From: Saposhnikovia divaricata
Taxonomy: Eukaryota; Streptophyta; Magnoliopsida; Apiales; Apiaceae
Length of the DNA stretch: 64,000 nucleotides
Assembly (NCBI GenBank): GCA_036435485.1
Contig: CM071601.1
Location: 185,664,939-185,728,938 of the forward strand
Direction of reading: 5' to 3'
Numbering within the stretch: position 1 is the stretch's first letter; every line of letters begins with the position of its first letter. A program made the translations under genes and the position numbers. The notes under the pieces are model-generated. The model ran no database searches and had not been told where the DNA came from. It saw only the letters and a program-made list of their open reading frames with translations. Of this stretch, positions 36,837 to 48,511 are shown piece after piece.

Positions 36837-38942
36837 ATGGCGAGAGGTGAGGAGAGAGTGCACGCAAATAGAGGAAAAAGATTTCAAATTTCAAACGGTA
36901 AGAAGAATGAAGATCAGGATTGGAGAAGCAATCGGGGCAATAGGGATGGAAGAGAATCAGTTAGAAGAAATGGGGAAATTATTCTAAGGGATTTCATTGA
37001 GGGAAATAAGGATATTGTGGATTTGGAGATATTGGCAAAGTTTAGAGCTGGAGAAAAACAAGCAATTACGGAAGCACTAAATCAGATCCATTGGAGAAGC
37101 TTGAAGATTAGACAAAGCGAGGTTAAAGATCCTCTGGATAATGACTACAGCAATAAGGGAGAAATGGTTATTGTAGCCAATAAATCTTATGCGGAGATTG
37201 TCAAATCAAATGTAGACAATAAGGTTAGGAATGATTCGAATGATTGGATGAAAGTACAAAATAGGAAGCAGAAAGGGTTTGGAGGCAACAAAAATGGGGG
37301 CAGCAAAAATGGAGATACTACAATTTTCATGGTTAATATTCCGGTTGAGGCTACTGCTAAAGGGATATGGGATTTCTTCAAAGCTTGTGGGGAGATAAAA
37401 GATATTATTTTACCAAGGAAAAGAGATAGAAAAGGAAAACGGTTTGGATTTATCAAAGTTAAAGACGAAGCTGAGGCAGGTTTGATCATTAATAATGCCA
37501 AAGAGAAAGGAGGGCTTGCCCGAAGAATGGCCTTGGCTATAAACAAAAACCATAAGGAGAAGGAAGCAACTTTCATACCAGTAGAGAGGACTTTCAAGCC
37601 AAAGGAAAGCAGTAAGGCAGGTAATTCCAATTTAAAACAGGCAAAACCTATAGTTCATAATGAGGATTGTAGTAAGAAGATGTTTGAGTATACTGAAGCA
37701 GCTATAGATGAGGAAGTAGAAGGAGGGCTGATGCACAGTTTGGTTGGATTATCTTGGATGGATGAAATAGCAGAAAATCTAGAAGAAAAGATATTAGAAA
37801 AGGGGTATAAGAACATAAAGGTAGTGGGTTTATCAGAAAGGAAGTTTTTACTCAGAAGAGAGGATGAGGTAGATTGGAAAAATCTGGATTTTAAAACCTT
37901 CTCGACTTGGTTCTCGGTAATTAGAAAATTCAAGGAGGAAGATTTGGTAGTACCTAGAACAGTCTGGATTGAATGTTCTGGACTACCGATGATTGCTTGG
38001 CTGGAAGAAAATCTTAAGGCATTTACAAAGAAATTAGGAGAATGGGTTTCATGGTCATATCAAAGAGAGGATAGCAATTCGTTTTTCAATCCCCTGATTT
38101 GTATGCAAACAGTGATGATGGATCCAATAAATGAGGAATTGAAAGTTCTTGTTAAAGGTAAGAATTATCTGATCAGATTCAAGGAAGTTGATAGTTTGGG
38201 AATTCACATAAGTAAACTAGAACCCTTTAAGATTATTGAAGAAGAGAAGGTCTTAGATGCTGCTGTCTCTTCTGATATCCCTCAAAAAAAGATTGTGGTC
38301 CCAGTAAATTCAGGGAAAGACAAGGTTGAGGAAGAAAGAAGTAATTTTGATAAGTTGTATGTATTGGAAGGGGATACAAATCATATAGATTCCTTAGTAT
38401 CTAGAGTTCAAGAGTCAGATACACATATAGTCTCAAAGGTGATTGGGACACCAACAGTGGAAAGGAATAAGGTGGAAGCTTTGGATCCTAAGAGGACCCC
38501 TATTGATGTAAACAAGTCATCAACAGTGAGAAGTGTTCAGTCTGATCAAGAAAGCACTTTGGAAAATTCAAGAAGCATAACCAATGATTTTCAAAGAAGT
38601 CCTCAAGTCACCTTGTGCAAAAATGTTGGGAGGTTAAACATGGGTGGTAAAAGGGGGAGGCCAAGGAAAAAATCTAGACTATATAAGAATCCCTTTGATT
38701 TAGGATTCAATAAGAAGAAATTTGGAGGAGGATGTTGCAAGAAGAAGTCTACATCAAAGCAGAAATTGGAAGGTGTTGATAATGTAGATCTTTTGATTAA
38801 TAAAGAGGAAATTCCGGATAAAAATCTCCGAGAGGCAGAGTTGATTTTAGAATGTGCACAGAATATGGGGTTAGAGGTAACTGGAGATCTGGCTGATTGT
38901 CAGAAAATTGTGGAGGAGAAATTGAATAAGGGGGATCTCTAA
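36837..38942 (+). CDS. LINE ORF1, RNA-binding protein with RRM
   Basis: Uninterrupted 701-residue ORF1. Residues about 158-240 form an RNA-recognition motif: IFMVNIPVEATAKGIWDFF carries the RNP2-like strand and RKGKRFGFIKVKDEAEAG the RNP1-like strand. The N-terminus is basic. A central part (about 300-480) resembles the DUF4283-type region of plant L1 ORF1, with a WIECSGLPMIAWLEENLKAF stretch. A basic, nuclear-localisation-like patch (GGKRGRPRKKSRLYKN) is near 602-617. I see no CCHC knuckle, unlike the LINE at 50254. The protein should coat element RNA and help it back to the nucleus. The start is the first ATG of the open frame; ORF2 begins 45 bp after its stop. Confidence 0.85.
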   Translation: MARGEERVHANRGKRFQISNGKKNEDQDWRSNRGNRDGRESVRRNGEIILRDFIEGNKDIVDLEILAKFRAGEKQAITEALNQIHWRSLKIRQSEVKDPLDNDYSNKGEMVIVANKSYAEIVKSNVDNKVRNDSNDWMKVQNRKQKGFGGNKNGGSKNGDTTIFMVNIPVEATAKGIWDFFKACGEIKDIILPRKRDRKGKRFGFIKVKDEAEAGLIINNAKEKGGLARRMALAINKNHKEKEATFIPVERTFKPKESSKAGNSNLKQAKPIVHNEDCSKKMFEYTEAAIDEEVEGGLMHSLVGLSWMDEIAENLEEKILEKGYKNIKVVGLSERKFLLRREDEVDWKNLDFKTFSTWFSVIRKFKEEDLVVPRTVWIECSGLPMIAWLEENLKAFTKKLGEWVSWSYQREDSNSFFNPLICMQTVMMDPINEELKVLVKGKNYLIRFKEVDSLGIHISKLEPFKIIEEEKVLDAAVSSDIPQKKIVVPVNSGKDKVEEERSNFDKLYVLEGDTNHIDSLVSRVQESDTHIVSKVIGTPTVERNKVEALDPKRTPIDVNKSSTVRSVQSDQESTLENSRSITNDFQRSPQVTLCKNVGRLNMGGKRGRPRKKSRLYKNPFDLGFNKKKFGGGCCKKKSTSKQKLEGVDNVDLLINKEEIPDKNLREAELILECAQNMGLEVTGDLADCQKIVEEKLNKGDL

Positions 38943-38987
38943 ACTCTTACTTAGAGTTCTTTTATTGGAAGATAGTTTTTGATTCTT

Positions 38988-41900
38988 ATGGATTTTAAGC
39001 TGCTTTCTTGGAATATAAGAGGTATAGGTGGTAGGGGTGTATGCAGATTTATAAGGGAAACCATTAGTGAAAACAAGATTAATTTCATCTGTTTACAAGA
39101 AACTCTATGTGATTCATGGAATGAAAGTTTGCAGAATGCAATTTGGGAATCTGAATCACATGGCTGGCTCATCCAGGATTCTAAGGGTCACTCAGGGGGT
39201 ATGGTGCTATCCTGGGAAAAAGAATCTTTTAAGGGCTTAGGGTTAGCTCAGGATGGGGGCTGGCAATGGGCTCAATTGGAGTGCCTCATCTCAAAGGTAA
39301 GATTTAATGTGATAAATGTTTATGCACCTCAAAATCCCCAGAGGAAACTAGCATTGTGGGGAGTTTTGAGTATGATCATGTCACTAGTTGTCAATGAACC
39401 TCTGTGTTTGGTTGGAGATTTTAATTGTGTAAGGTGGAAGAATGAGGTAGCAAATTGTATCTACAGGAGAAAAGACTCGAATGATTTTAATAATTTTATC
39501 TCAAATCAAAATCTACATGATTTTGATCCTTCGAATACAAAGTTTTCATGGATTGGCCCTCAAGGTAAAAAGAGCAGATTGGACAGAGTTTTAGCTAACT
39601 CAGAGTGGTGTAGTGAAGGTGATTGGGAAGTTACAGCTTTACACAGGAAAAAATCAGATCACAAAAGGTTGATATTTAAAAAAGTTTCTCTTAATTGGGG
39701 CCCTAGACCTATGAAAATCTACAATTGCTGGTTGAAAGAGGATTCTCTGATGGATCTTTTAAAAACCTATTGGTCACAAAATTCCTTGGAACACAAGAAT
39801 CTTCAGTCAGTGCTTAGAGAGATTAAAGGGATCATTAAGGGTTGGGCAGTTAACTTTAAGGATCGCACTTCTAGGAATATTAAATTTCTTGAAGAATCTT
39901 TAGACAATGATGGCCAGGGTGGTGTTCTTTCTATGGATGAAATTGCTAAAAGGAAAGAATTAGAACATCTTTATGATGTAAGAGATGAAATGCTCAGGCA
40001 GGAATCCAGGCTAGTATGGCAGTTGCAAGGTGATCGTAATTCGAAATACTTTCACCAGGTCATTCAGAGAAGAAAGAGTAGGAACACAATACTTAAAATC
40101 TTTAGTGGTTCAAATTGGATTTCAGATCCACAACTGCTCAAGAATGCCTTTTTCCAGCATTTCAAAAGTTTGTTTGATGTGAAAGATGCTCAGTGCTTTC
40201 TGAGAATTGGTAATTTGGTAACAAATAAAATCTCAGAGTCTGAGAAAATATGGTTGGAAAGGGATTTTTCAATTGAAGAGATTGAAGTTGCACTTGAAAG
40301 TTCTGCAAATGACAAAGCTCCAGGACCAGACGGTTTCAATATGGGTTGCATCAAATCTATGTGGAATCAGCTAAAAGAAGGAATTTTTAACAGTTTCAAT
40401 GGCTTTGTTGAGTCACTTTCTTTCCCTGCAGGCTTCAACTCTTCTTTTATAACTCTCATTCCCAAAAAGCCTAATCCAGAACTATTATCGGATTTCAGAC
40501 CTATTAGCCTTATAAATAGTACTGCTAAACTATTTACGAAGGTTTTAGCTCACAGGTTGAGTGAGGTCATAGGAAAGATTGTAGGCATGAATCAGTTTGC
40601 ATTCATAAAAGGAAGACAAGCTTCGGAAAGCATACTAATAGCAAACGAAGCAATACACTCATTGAAGAAGTCTAATAGTAAAGATCTGATACTGAAGCTT
40701 GATTTTGAAAAAGCTTTTGATTCAGTCAATTGGAACTTTCTCTTTCAACTGCTAGAAGCAATGGGTTTTGGAAGTAGATGGATTTCCTGGATCAGAGCTT
40801 ATCTTGATTCGATGAAAATCTCTGTACTTGTTAATGGATCACCTTCTAAAGAATTCTCTCCCAGAAGGGGACTCAGACAAGGTGACCCTCTTTCACCCCT
40901 TTTGTACAATATTGTGGTTGAAGTGTTAAACCTTCTAATTGGCAAAGCAAGATCAACAGGAATGGTTAGGGGATTTTCTTTGAAAGAAGATTCTGTTCAG
41001 TTGACTCACCTCCAGTTCGCAGATGATACCTTGATTTTCTTAGAAGGTTCTTTAGAATATTTAAAGGTCATCAAGCGTGTTCTCCAGTGTTTCCAGCTGC
41101 TTACTGGACTGAAGATTAACTTCTCAAAAAGTAGTTTGTTTACTTGTGGAAAAAACAGAGATCTAGTGGATTCAGGAGCTAAACTGTTGGGATGCAAGGT
41201 AGGTGTCTGGCCTCTTATATATCTTGGAGCTCCATTAGGTACTTCAATAAGGAGAAAAATATTTTGGAACCCTCTCATCAAGAAATTTGAAAGTAAACTA
41301 GCAAATTGGAGATGTTCTTCCCTAAACAAGGCTGGTAGACTTGTTTTGCTAAAATCCACACTAGACAGTTTACCAGTCTATTGGTTTAACATCTTCAAGG
41401 TTCCTAAGGGAGTTTGTGCAGAGATTGAAAAGATTAGAAGAAATTTCTTTTGGGGTCATTCGGAGGGAAATAAAAAAATGCATTATCTCAGGTGGAAAAA
41501 GATTACTCAGCCAAAAAGATTGGGAGGTCTTGGACTTTCAAATATTAGTACGAAAAATTCCACTTTACTAGGAAAATGGCATTGGAAGTGGCATAAGGAG
41601 AGAGATAATCTTTGGAACAAATGGGTAAGAGCAAAGTACGATTGTTCAAAAGGAGACACAATGGATAAGATTCTCAAAACAAATAAAGTCTCAGAATGCA
41701 TTCAAGGTATAGTGGAGGTTGCAGGTAATTCAAGTTTGAAAAGAGAACTAGATAGGAACAAGTTCTTGTGGAAAATTAAGGATGGAGAAACAACACTTTT
41801 CTGGGAAGATAACTGGAATTCGAGAGGACCACTAATGGATCTCTTTCCAAAGTTATACATCATTTCAAATCTTAAACATGTCAACGTTAGACTTTTCAAG

Positions 41901-43076
41901 GATTTGGTGGAATGTTATCCTATAAAGGGGAAGGTTTTTTGGAGTAGAACCCTTAGAGCCTGGGAGTTGGAACTGGTAGAAAAGCTAATGAATATCCTTC
42001 ATCAGGTACAGCTTAAGGTTGGGATAGATAGGTTGATTTGGACTCCAGTGAATGAGGAGTTTTCATCAGCCAGGAGTTACGCTTTAATGGATAAGGATAT
42101 AGTAGAATCTGAGGTTGGTTGGAGGTCTATGTGGAAATTCAAAATCCTACCAAAGGTTAGTATTTTTCTCTGGAATTATTTTCACAATATTATACCAACG
42201 AGTGGTTTCTTATCATCCAGAATTAGTACTTGCTCTCATACTTCAAGAATCTGCAAATGGTGTAATAATGAAGAAGAAACTCAGGCTCACATTTTCTGGA
42301 AATGTGAATTAGCAAGGTGGGCCTGGGATTTTGTTTCAAACTGGTGGAGTATTAGGAAACAAGAATGTTTTGATGTTTTCTCTGATCTGTTTTCCAACAA
42401 TCCAAGTGTTAGATCAGCATGGCAAATAACTTGGGCTGCAACATTATGGACAATTTGGCTATGTAGAAATCAGGCTGTTTTTAAGGGTTTGAAAACAAAA
42501 AGGTCTGAGTTGCTATTCCTGATAGTGTATAGATCTCAAATGTGGTGTCAAGCAGTCAATCTGATTGATAAGTCTCAAATGTGGAACTCAAATTCAGCAG
42601 GGCTAGTTCTTAAAACTAGTATTCTGAATAAAGAGCTTTTGATGAATAAGCAGGTAACATTAACTGGTTTCATAGATGGAGCTTGGAAGTTGGAAAATAA
42701 TTCAGTGATTCGAGCAGGTATAGGAGGATATGTCAAGGATTCTGAGGGGAATTTAGTCTTGATCTTTTCTGGTCCAGTGATAGCTAATACAGCTTTCCTA
42801 TGTGAATGTGAAGCCTTTTTGTTTGTTATCAGAAAATTAGCATCTAGCAAATGGAGCAATTGCAGTAGTATAATATACTCTGATTCGGCAGAATTGATTA
42901 AAAGAATTCAGAAATCTAGAGTAAGTTTAGACCATCATTTTGACAAGGATGTTGAGAAATTCCTAGTTAATTCGAGGTTAATGTTCAAGAAGGTGGATAG
43001 AGTGCTGAATCAAGAGGCTGACAATCTAGCAAAACAAGGTCTACTCAGAAATAATATGCTTTTTGCTTGGTGCTAA
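38988..43076 (+). CDS. LINE ORF2: endonuclease, reverse transcriptase, RNase H
   Basis: Uninterrupted frame of 1362 residues from ATG 38988 (MDFKLLSWNIRG). Domains in order: APE-type endonuclease (residues 1-225; motifs LLSWNIRG, CLQETL, VGDFN, SRLDRVL, SDHKRL); reverse transcriptase (about 440-760; motifs DFRPISL, FIKGRQ, LDFEKAFDSV, GLRQGDPLSPLLY, catalytic FADD near 677); a C-x2-C...H-x4-C region (about 1088-1107; CKWCNNEEETQAHIFWKC); and an RNase H domain (about 1225-1358). The last has FIDGAW, CECEAF, YSDSAEL and QEADNLAKQG, so all four acidic catalytic positions look present. The enzyme would carry out target-primed reverse transcription. With no stop or frameshift, the copy is a candidate for recent or present mobility. 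Confidence 0.92.
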   Translation: MDFKLLSWNIRGIGGRGVCRFIRETISENKINFICLQETLCDSWNESLQNAIWESESHGWLIQDSKGHSGGMVLSWEKESFKGLGLAQDGGWQWAQLECLISKVRFNVINVYAPQNPQRKLALWGVLSMIMSLVVNEPLCLVGDFNCVRWKNEVANCIYRRKDSNDFNNFISNQNLHDFDPSNTKFSWIGPQGKKSRLDRVLANSEWCSEGDWEVTALHRKKSDHKRLIFKKVSLNWGPRPMKIYNCWLKEDSLMDLLKTYWSQNSLEHKNLQSVLREIKGIIKGWAVNFKDRTSRNIKFLEESLDNDGQGGVLSMDEIAKRKELEHLYDVRDEMLRQESRLVWQLQGDRNSKYFHQVIQRRKSRNTILKIFSGSNWISDPQLLKNAFFQHFKSLFDVKDAQCFLRIGNLVTNKISESEKIWLERDFSIEEIEVALESSANDKAPGPDGFNMGCIKSMWNQLKEGIFNSFNGFVESLSFPAGFNSSFITLIPKKPNPELLSDFRPISLINSTAKLFTKVLAHRLSEVIGKIVGMNQFAFIKGRQASESILIANEAIHSLKKSNSKDLILKLDFEKAFDSVNWNFLFQLLEAMGFGSRWISWIRAYLDSMKISVLVNGSPSKEFSPRRGLRQGDPLSPLLYNIVVEVLNLLIGKARSTGMVRGFSLKEDSVQLTHLQFADDTLIFLEGSLEYLKVIKRVLQCFQLLTGLKINFSKSSLFTCGKNRDLVDSGAKLLGCKVGVWPLIYLGAPLGTSIRRKIFWNPLIKKFESKLANWRCSSLNKAGRLVLLKSTLDSLPVYWFNIFKVPKGVCAEIEKIRRNFFWGHSEGNKKMHYLRWKKITQPKRLGGLGLSNISTKNSTLLGKWHWKWHKERDNLWNKWVRAKYDCSKGDTMDKILKTNKVSECIQGIVEVAGNSSLKRELDRNKFLWKIKDGETTLFWEDNWNSRGPLMDLFPKLYIISNLKHVNVRLFKDLVECYPIKGKVFWSRTLRAWELELVEKLMNILHQVQLKVGIDRLIWTPVNEEFSSARSYALMDKDIVESEVGWRSMWKFKILPKVSIFLWNYFHNIIPTSGFLSSRISTCSHTSRICKWCNNEEETQAHIFWKCELARWAWDFVSNWWSIRKQECFDVFSDLFSNNPSVRSAWQITWAATLWTIWLCRNQAVFKGLKTKRSELLFLIVYRSQMWCQAVNLIDKSQMWNSNSAGLVLKTSILNKELLMNKQVTLTGFIDGAWKLENNSVIRAGIGGYVKDSEGNLVLIFSGPVIANTAFLCECEAFLFVIRKLASSKWSNCSSIIYSDSAELIKRIQKSRVSLDHHFDKDVEKFLVNSRLMFKKVDRVLNQEADNLAKQGLLRNNMLFAWC

Positions 43077-43316
43077 GGGGTACAATAGGGTGAGAGTGTG
43101 TTCAAAACTTTATATCTTGTTGGGTCATTCAAATAAGCAAAAGCAGAGTGTTGACTAGAGTGTGGGTATTTTGTATATATATTGCTAAGCCCAACTTGTT
43201 CAGGCCCAAACAGATAATGTGAAGCGTCAATGTATTTACTCAGCAGCGACATGGAGTAACTGTTTTGCCTAGGGGATCTGTGCAGACAATTCTGGGAATT
43301 TAAGTTTTATTGAGCC

Positions 43317-44122
43317 ATGCAATGCCATCAATATTCACCCTTTATAGAGACCCTTTTACCTCTCCATTTAATATCTTCTACTCTACCAAATACTATCAAA
43401 CTTCTCAAGCATAACATGGCTATGTTGAACGTCAATCCGGGCTGGGAAATGCCTCGCAGAGGTGTGGTTAAGGTTAACGTGCATGGGCGCTTTGAAAATC
43501 ACAGACTTCAGAATGGAAACATCTCTGGAATTGGAGTGGTTGTTCGCGATAGCAGGGACACAATCATTAGGATGCTAGCTGGTTCTCTGGGAATCGAAAA
43601 TCGAAGGAGTAATGAACTGCATGCTTTTATGGAAGGTTTGAAGCTGATCTTTGACGATGATTATCCTAAAGCTATTCTTGAAACAGACCATGTTGCAGCA
43701 TATTGGGAGTGGAAGGACTCCATTGATGTAGGGGCTAACCAGCAAATGCCTTCATTATCCAACAACTCAATACTAGGAAAGCTGATAAGAACATTAACAT
43801 TGAGATCCGTCTCACGGATGCTACTGACAATGCCTTGGCTGCGTATCTGGCACAGCATGGTGCAGCTAATTGGAAGCAAATGGTTGTCATTGAAAGGTCA
43901 TTTGGGCGTCTGTTTGAGATATGGAGTCTGGACATGGGTTTAGGAAGGATTGGTCCTGAGTTTCATAGGATTCATGAGGAAGAAGTGAATGTCCAAGCTA
44001 TGGTAGCAGAGGTCGAGAATCCACCTAATCAGGTTGAGCATTTGGAGAATCAGATAGGGTTTGTTAACATTGAGGAGGAACTCCATGCTGGTAACGTCTT
44101 TGTAGGTATGGAGAATTGGTAA
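43317..44122 (+). pseudogene. RNase H-like ORF3 downstream of LINE ORF2, frameshifted
   Basis: About 240 bp after ORF2 a further RNase H-like sequence begins (ATG 43317 or 43416). The first frame holds PRRGVVKVNVHGRFENHR, GIGVVVRDSRDTIIRML, NELHAFMEGLKLI and AILETDHVAAYWEW. The frame shifts near 43735; the second frame then has RLTDATDNALAAYLAQHG and an acidic tail to the TAA before 44123. The layout fits a plant RNase H (RVT_3-type) domain. The first catalytic Asp is His (NVHG for the usual NxDG), while the Glu and the next two Asp are present. It lies before the element's A-tail, so it belongs to the LINE unit or was inserted within its 3' part. Nothing shows it was an expressed host gene. 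Confidence 0.6.
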
Positions 44123-44375
44123 TCTAATGCAGTTGCAGTTGAAGCTCTATGTTCTGGGCATGTTTTCTGGGCATGTTCTGTATTTCCTTTATTAGCATTT
44201 CATTGTCTGTTTAACTGGTTGGGCTTCATCGTAGTAGTAGTTCTTTATTGTAATGTTTGGTTTCTTTGGTTGGGCCATATGTGGGCTGTGGTGATATTAC
44301 CTTGGATGTTGTTGGACTCATTTTATTTGGGCTTAGTCCCTTAATATATTTCCCTGCTTTTCAAAAAAATAAAAT

Positions 44376-44442
44376 AATAATTATTAGATGTTAAGATAAA
44401 AATATTTATAATATCTCGTGCATAACATGGGTTATTAGCTAG
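44376..44442 (+). mobile_element. Right end of the LINE-split Helitron
   Basis: After the LINE tail the host element resumes and ends with the degenerate hairpin ctcgtgcataacatggg, then ttattagCTAG before T. It pairs with the left part ending at 36792. The hairpin has several mismatches, more than in the other copies. Confidence 0.55.
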
Positions 44443-45412
44443 TATACATAATAAGGAGGATATTATCCAAATTTTTGGTTTGGTCACTACCATCAAAATA
44501 ATCTCAACCGTCGAATCAAATATTTTTCAAAATAGACGATCAAGATTATATCATACTGAAAAGAAAATTCTAATTTAAAAAGGATATAATTTAAAATGGT
44601 TGCATTAGAAATGAATTTTAAAAAAATTAAACAAGAAAATTATAATATAAAAAGGATATAATTTTAAAAATGTAATATTGAAATTGAATTTTATTTATTT
44701 ATTTATTAATATTAAAAAATTCATATTTACTCTTTAAGCTCTATCTTGATATCTAGAAATCAAATTTAGATGAAGCCCACGCAAAACTCATAAAATTATT
44801 TGTAGTTTAGTGAAGCTTTAATAATTATTATTAAAATGGAAACACTCAAAATTTCAAGAGAAAATACAATAACGAATTTTTTCATTAAACTTATTCAATT
44901 TAGAAGATCTATATTGATAATCCTATTCAATTTAGATTACATAATTATAAATGATTCAAATCATTGACATACACTTTTTCATATTTCAATATACATACAC
45001 TTTTTAGTTTACATATTAAAATATTTAATATTTTTTTAATGCTAGATCCAACCGTTTTCATCTATTTATTTTTAGATCTAACAGTTCTTATTCATTTTAT
45101 CGTGCTGAGGCATACTATCGATTACCAAAATTTTAAACTAAATCTCTCTTACACTTATTATTAAAACTGTATTTGGTTGTGTGTGGAACCATCTTCAAAT
45201 AATTTTAAAGAAGGGTATATTGAAAATCAAAACGAAATATAAGTAGATTTCATAAATTGAATACAATTTTCAACGGACCAAATTTCACATCAAGAACAGA
45301 TAAAAGGTTCTACTATGGATGCATAGCAACGGCTGAGAGTCGTCATTAGAGTTCCAAACATATAGTATAGCAAGGAATTTACATGCTGAAACTCAGCAAG
45401 CAGTGAACAAGT
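44443..45412. other. AT-rich intergenic stretch
   Basis: No gene was seen. It has motifs of old transposon sequence (atctcaaccgtcgaatcaaa, gatctaacagttc) but no boundaries. The last 150 bp may include the 3' end of the minus-strand gene that follows. Confidence 0.45.
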
Positions 45413-46644
45413 TCAGGTGCTCTCTTCTAACTCTTTTTCAGAAATATATAATGAATCACCGCCACGTACAAACCCATCAGATGGATGCAGAACATTGTTA
45501 AACTCGTGGCAATAATAACAGCCCTTCGATTTATCTACTGTTTCATCTTCTGCAAGACAAATTCATAGAGTTACCAAAACAAGTAGCCCGTAATCTTGGT
45601 CACGATGGACAAACAACCAAATCAATAAGCAAAGCAAAAACAAATGTGCATCAAATAGCAGTAGGAGATAAATTAGATCACATGGCCACTTATAAAATAT
45701 CAAAAACTAACCTGCAATTAACTCGAATGGCTTCAGCTTCACGCACATCTCACAATGGAGAACCCCGCTGGTACTTGTAATTTCTGCGAAAAATATCTCC
45801 TCTGGAGCAGTTGCATCATCAGTGTTCTTAGCCGTGAAGTTGGCATGAAAAAGTAAGCATGTCGGCAGGATAACACGTGTAACGAATCCCGGCTTCACCA
45901 GTTCATAGTTCTATGAAATTTACGTCAAGGGAAACAGAACATAAACAAAGATCAAGAGAATCCAACAAAATGGTTATTCATGATTCGATTTAAAGAAAAT
46001 AAAACTATAACATTCCAAAGAAAACTGACCCATTCTTGGTTGTAGAACTTCAAGGCTTCAATTGCGTACAGTTTTGCATCATCAACTTGTTCCGATATGT
46101 TCTCGTGTTCCTTTTTGGGTTCAAGGGACCGGTAAACTTGTTTAAGCCTGCCATTCATATATTAGAACCAAGTCACAAAAATTTTTGAGCACATCAAGAC
46201 AAGGGATATTTAAAAAATGCACGCAGCAGACATCGGCAAAAACAATAAATTCAATATCAATCAGCAAATAAATAGAACCTAGAAACTAACAGCAGGGTGA
46301 CCCTAGTGTGAATAATAATCAAATAAACCAATCAATTTAGCAGCACGAATTTTAGAACTCAATTATGTAAAGATTTCAAAACCCCAACTCCACTTCTGTT
46401 ATGTATATATCTTAGTGAAATTAAATAGAAGAATAATCAAGATGGCACATCCCTCCAACGCAAAGGTCTCGAAATAGGAATGGACACATTCATCAACGAC
46501 CCATCCCTCCAAAAGTTCGAAGTTGGTAGATGAAGAAAAACTACAGGTCATCAATTCCCTTTTTGGATTAAGAACCACGGTCTGACGGTCACTCTTTTCT
46601 TTTCTCCCTCTCCCTGTATCTAGGTAGCTAATAACTAGTTTCAT
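45413..46644 (-). CDS. DUF3615-family protein, copy A (possibly impaired)
   Basis: On the minus strand, exons 46147-46030, 45910-45712 and 45549-45413 join in phase. Key parts are DDAKLYAIEALKFYNQEW, YELVKPGFVTRVILP, FHANFTAKNTD, EEIFFAEITSTSG and CYYCHEFNNVLHPSDGF, ending EKELEEST. Exon phases match those of the neighbouring copy B. A likely first exon, 46644-46545 (MKLVISYLDTGRGRKEK), ends in phase 1 where phase 2 is needed, so the usual start would shift the frame. A shorter start at ATG 46158 (MNGRLKQVY) would avoid this. DUF3615 proteins have no established role. CxxC...H residues in the last exon could bind metal (inference). It is a tandem duplicate of copy B. Confidence 0.65.
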
Positions 46645-46979
46645 TTGGGGCCTTTGGCCGATACTCAGGTCAATAAAGGTGATATGCGTTTTTTTTTCCT
46701 TCTATTTTTCTAAAGATTGTGAGATTTTAGGGCCTGACATTTTCCCCTTGTACTTTTTCACGAATCAGAAGTCCTGCTGGTATTTTTCAAGAGAGAGTAA
46801 GAGAGATACGGCTGGGTCTTGGACTGCATAGAAACAGAGGTTTTTGATCCAACACAATAACTTTACTATTTGTATACGTATATATTCTGTGATTTAGAAA
46901 TAAACAATTGATATGTACAAATCTTCGTGGAGTATTAATGGAGGACAGTTGGAGTTTACTACAAGAGCCAAACAACCAC

Positions 46980-48241
<1,262 letters not shown>

Positions 48242-48511
48242 CTCTTCTCTCTCTTTCCCCCCTTCTCGCCCTATTAGCTTTTTTATCTCCTCTCTCTTTT
48301 CCCCCTTCTCGCCCTATTAGCTTTTTCATCTCCTCTCTCTTTTCCCCCTTCTCGTCCGTCTTTGTATAACTACTTTCAGAATACTTCCATTTCAAATAGG
48401 AATCTGATAACATTTGTCAACCCGACCCGTAATGCGTAATAGTTTAGTTTTTTTTTTCTTTTTCCAAGTGAAATAGTTTAGTTTTACTCCATTTGATTTA
48501 ACAATTTTGTC
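48242..48511 (-). promoter_or_regulatory. Leader and promoter region of DUF3615 copy B
   Basis: On the minus strand this lies upstream of the ATG at 48241. It contains two near-copies of a 48-bp purine/pyrimidine-biased unit (cccccttctcgccctattag, at about 48256 and 48300, partial third copy at 48344). No clear TATA box was chosen. The repeats probably lie in the 5' leader. Confidence 0.4.

Larger units (their letters stand above)
36793..44375 (+). mobile_element. L1-type LINE, nearly complete, with three reading frames
   Basis: A non-LTR retrotransposon with ORF1, ORF2 and an additional downstream RNase H-like frame. The 3' end is an A-rich tract (44363-44375). The motif aataattatta occurs at 36782-36792 and again right after the tail (44376-44386); as an AT-rich 11-mer it is only a likely target-site duplication. 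The leader before ORF1 is only 44 bp, so the 5' end may be slightly short. The element lies within Helitron sequence, so it is younger than that. Confidence 0.8.

Noticed and set aside
37187..37933. Minus-strand ORFs of 147 and 92 codons
   Set aside because: They are antisense shadows of LINE ORF1, which has clear RRM motifs on the plus strand.
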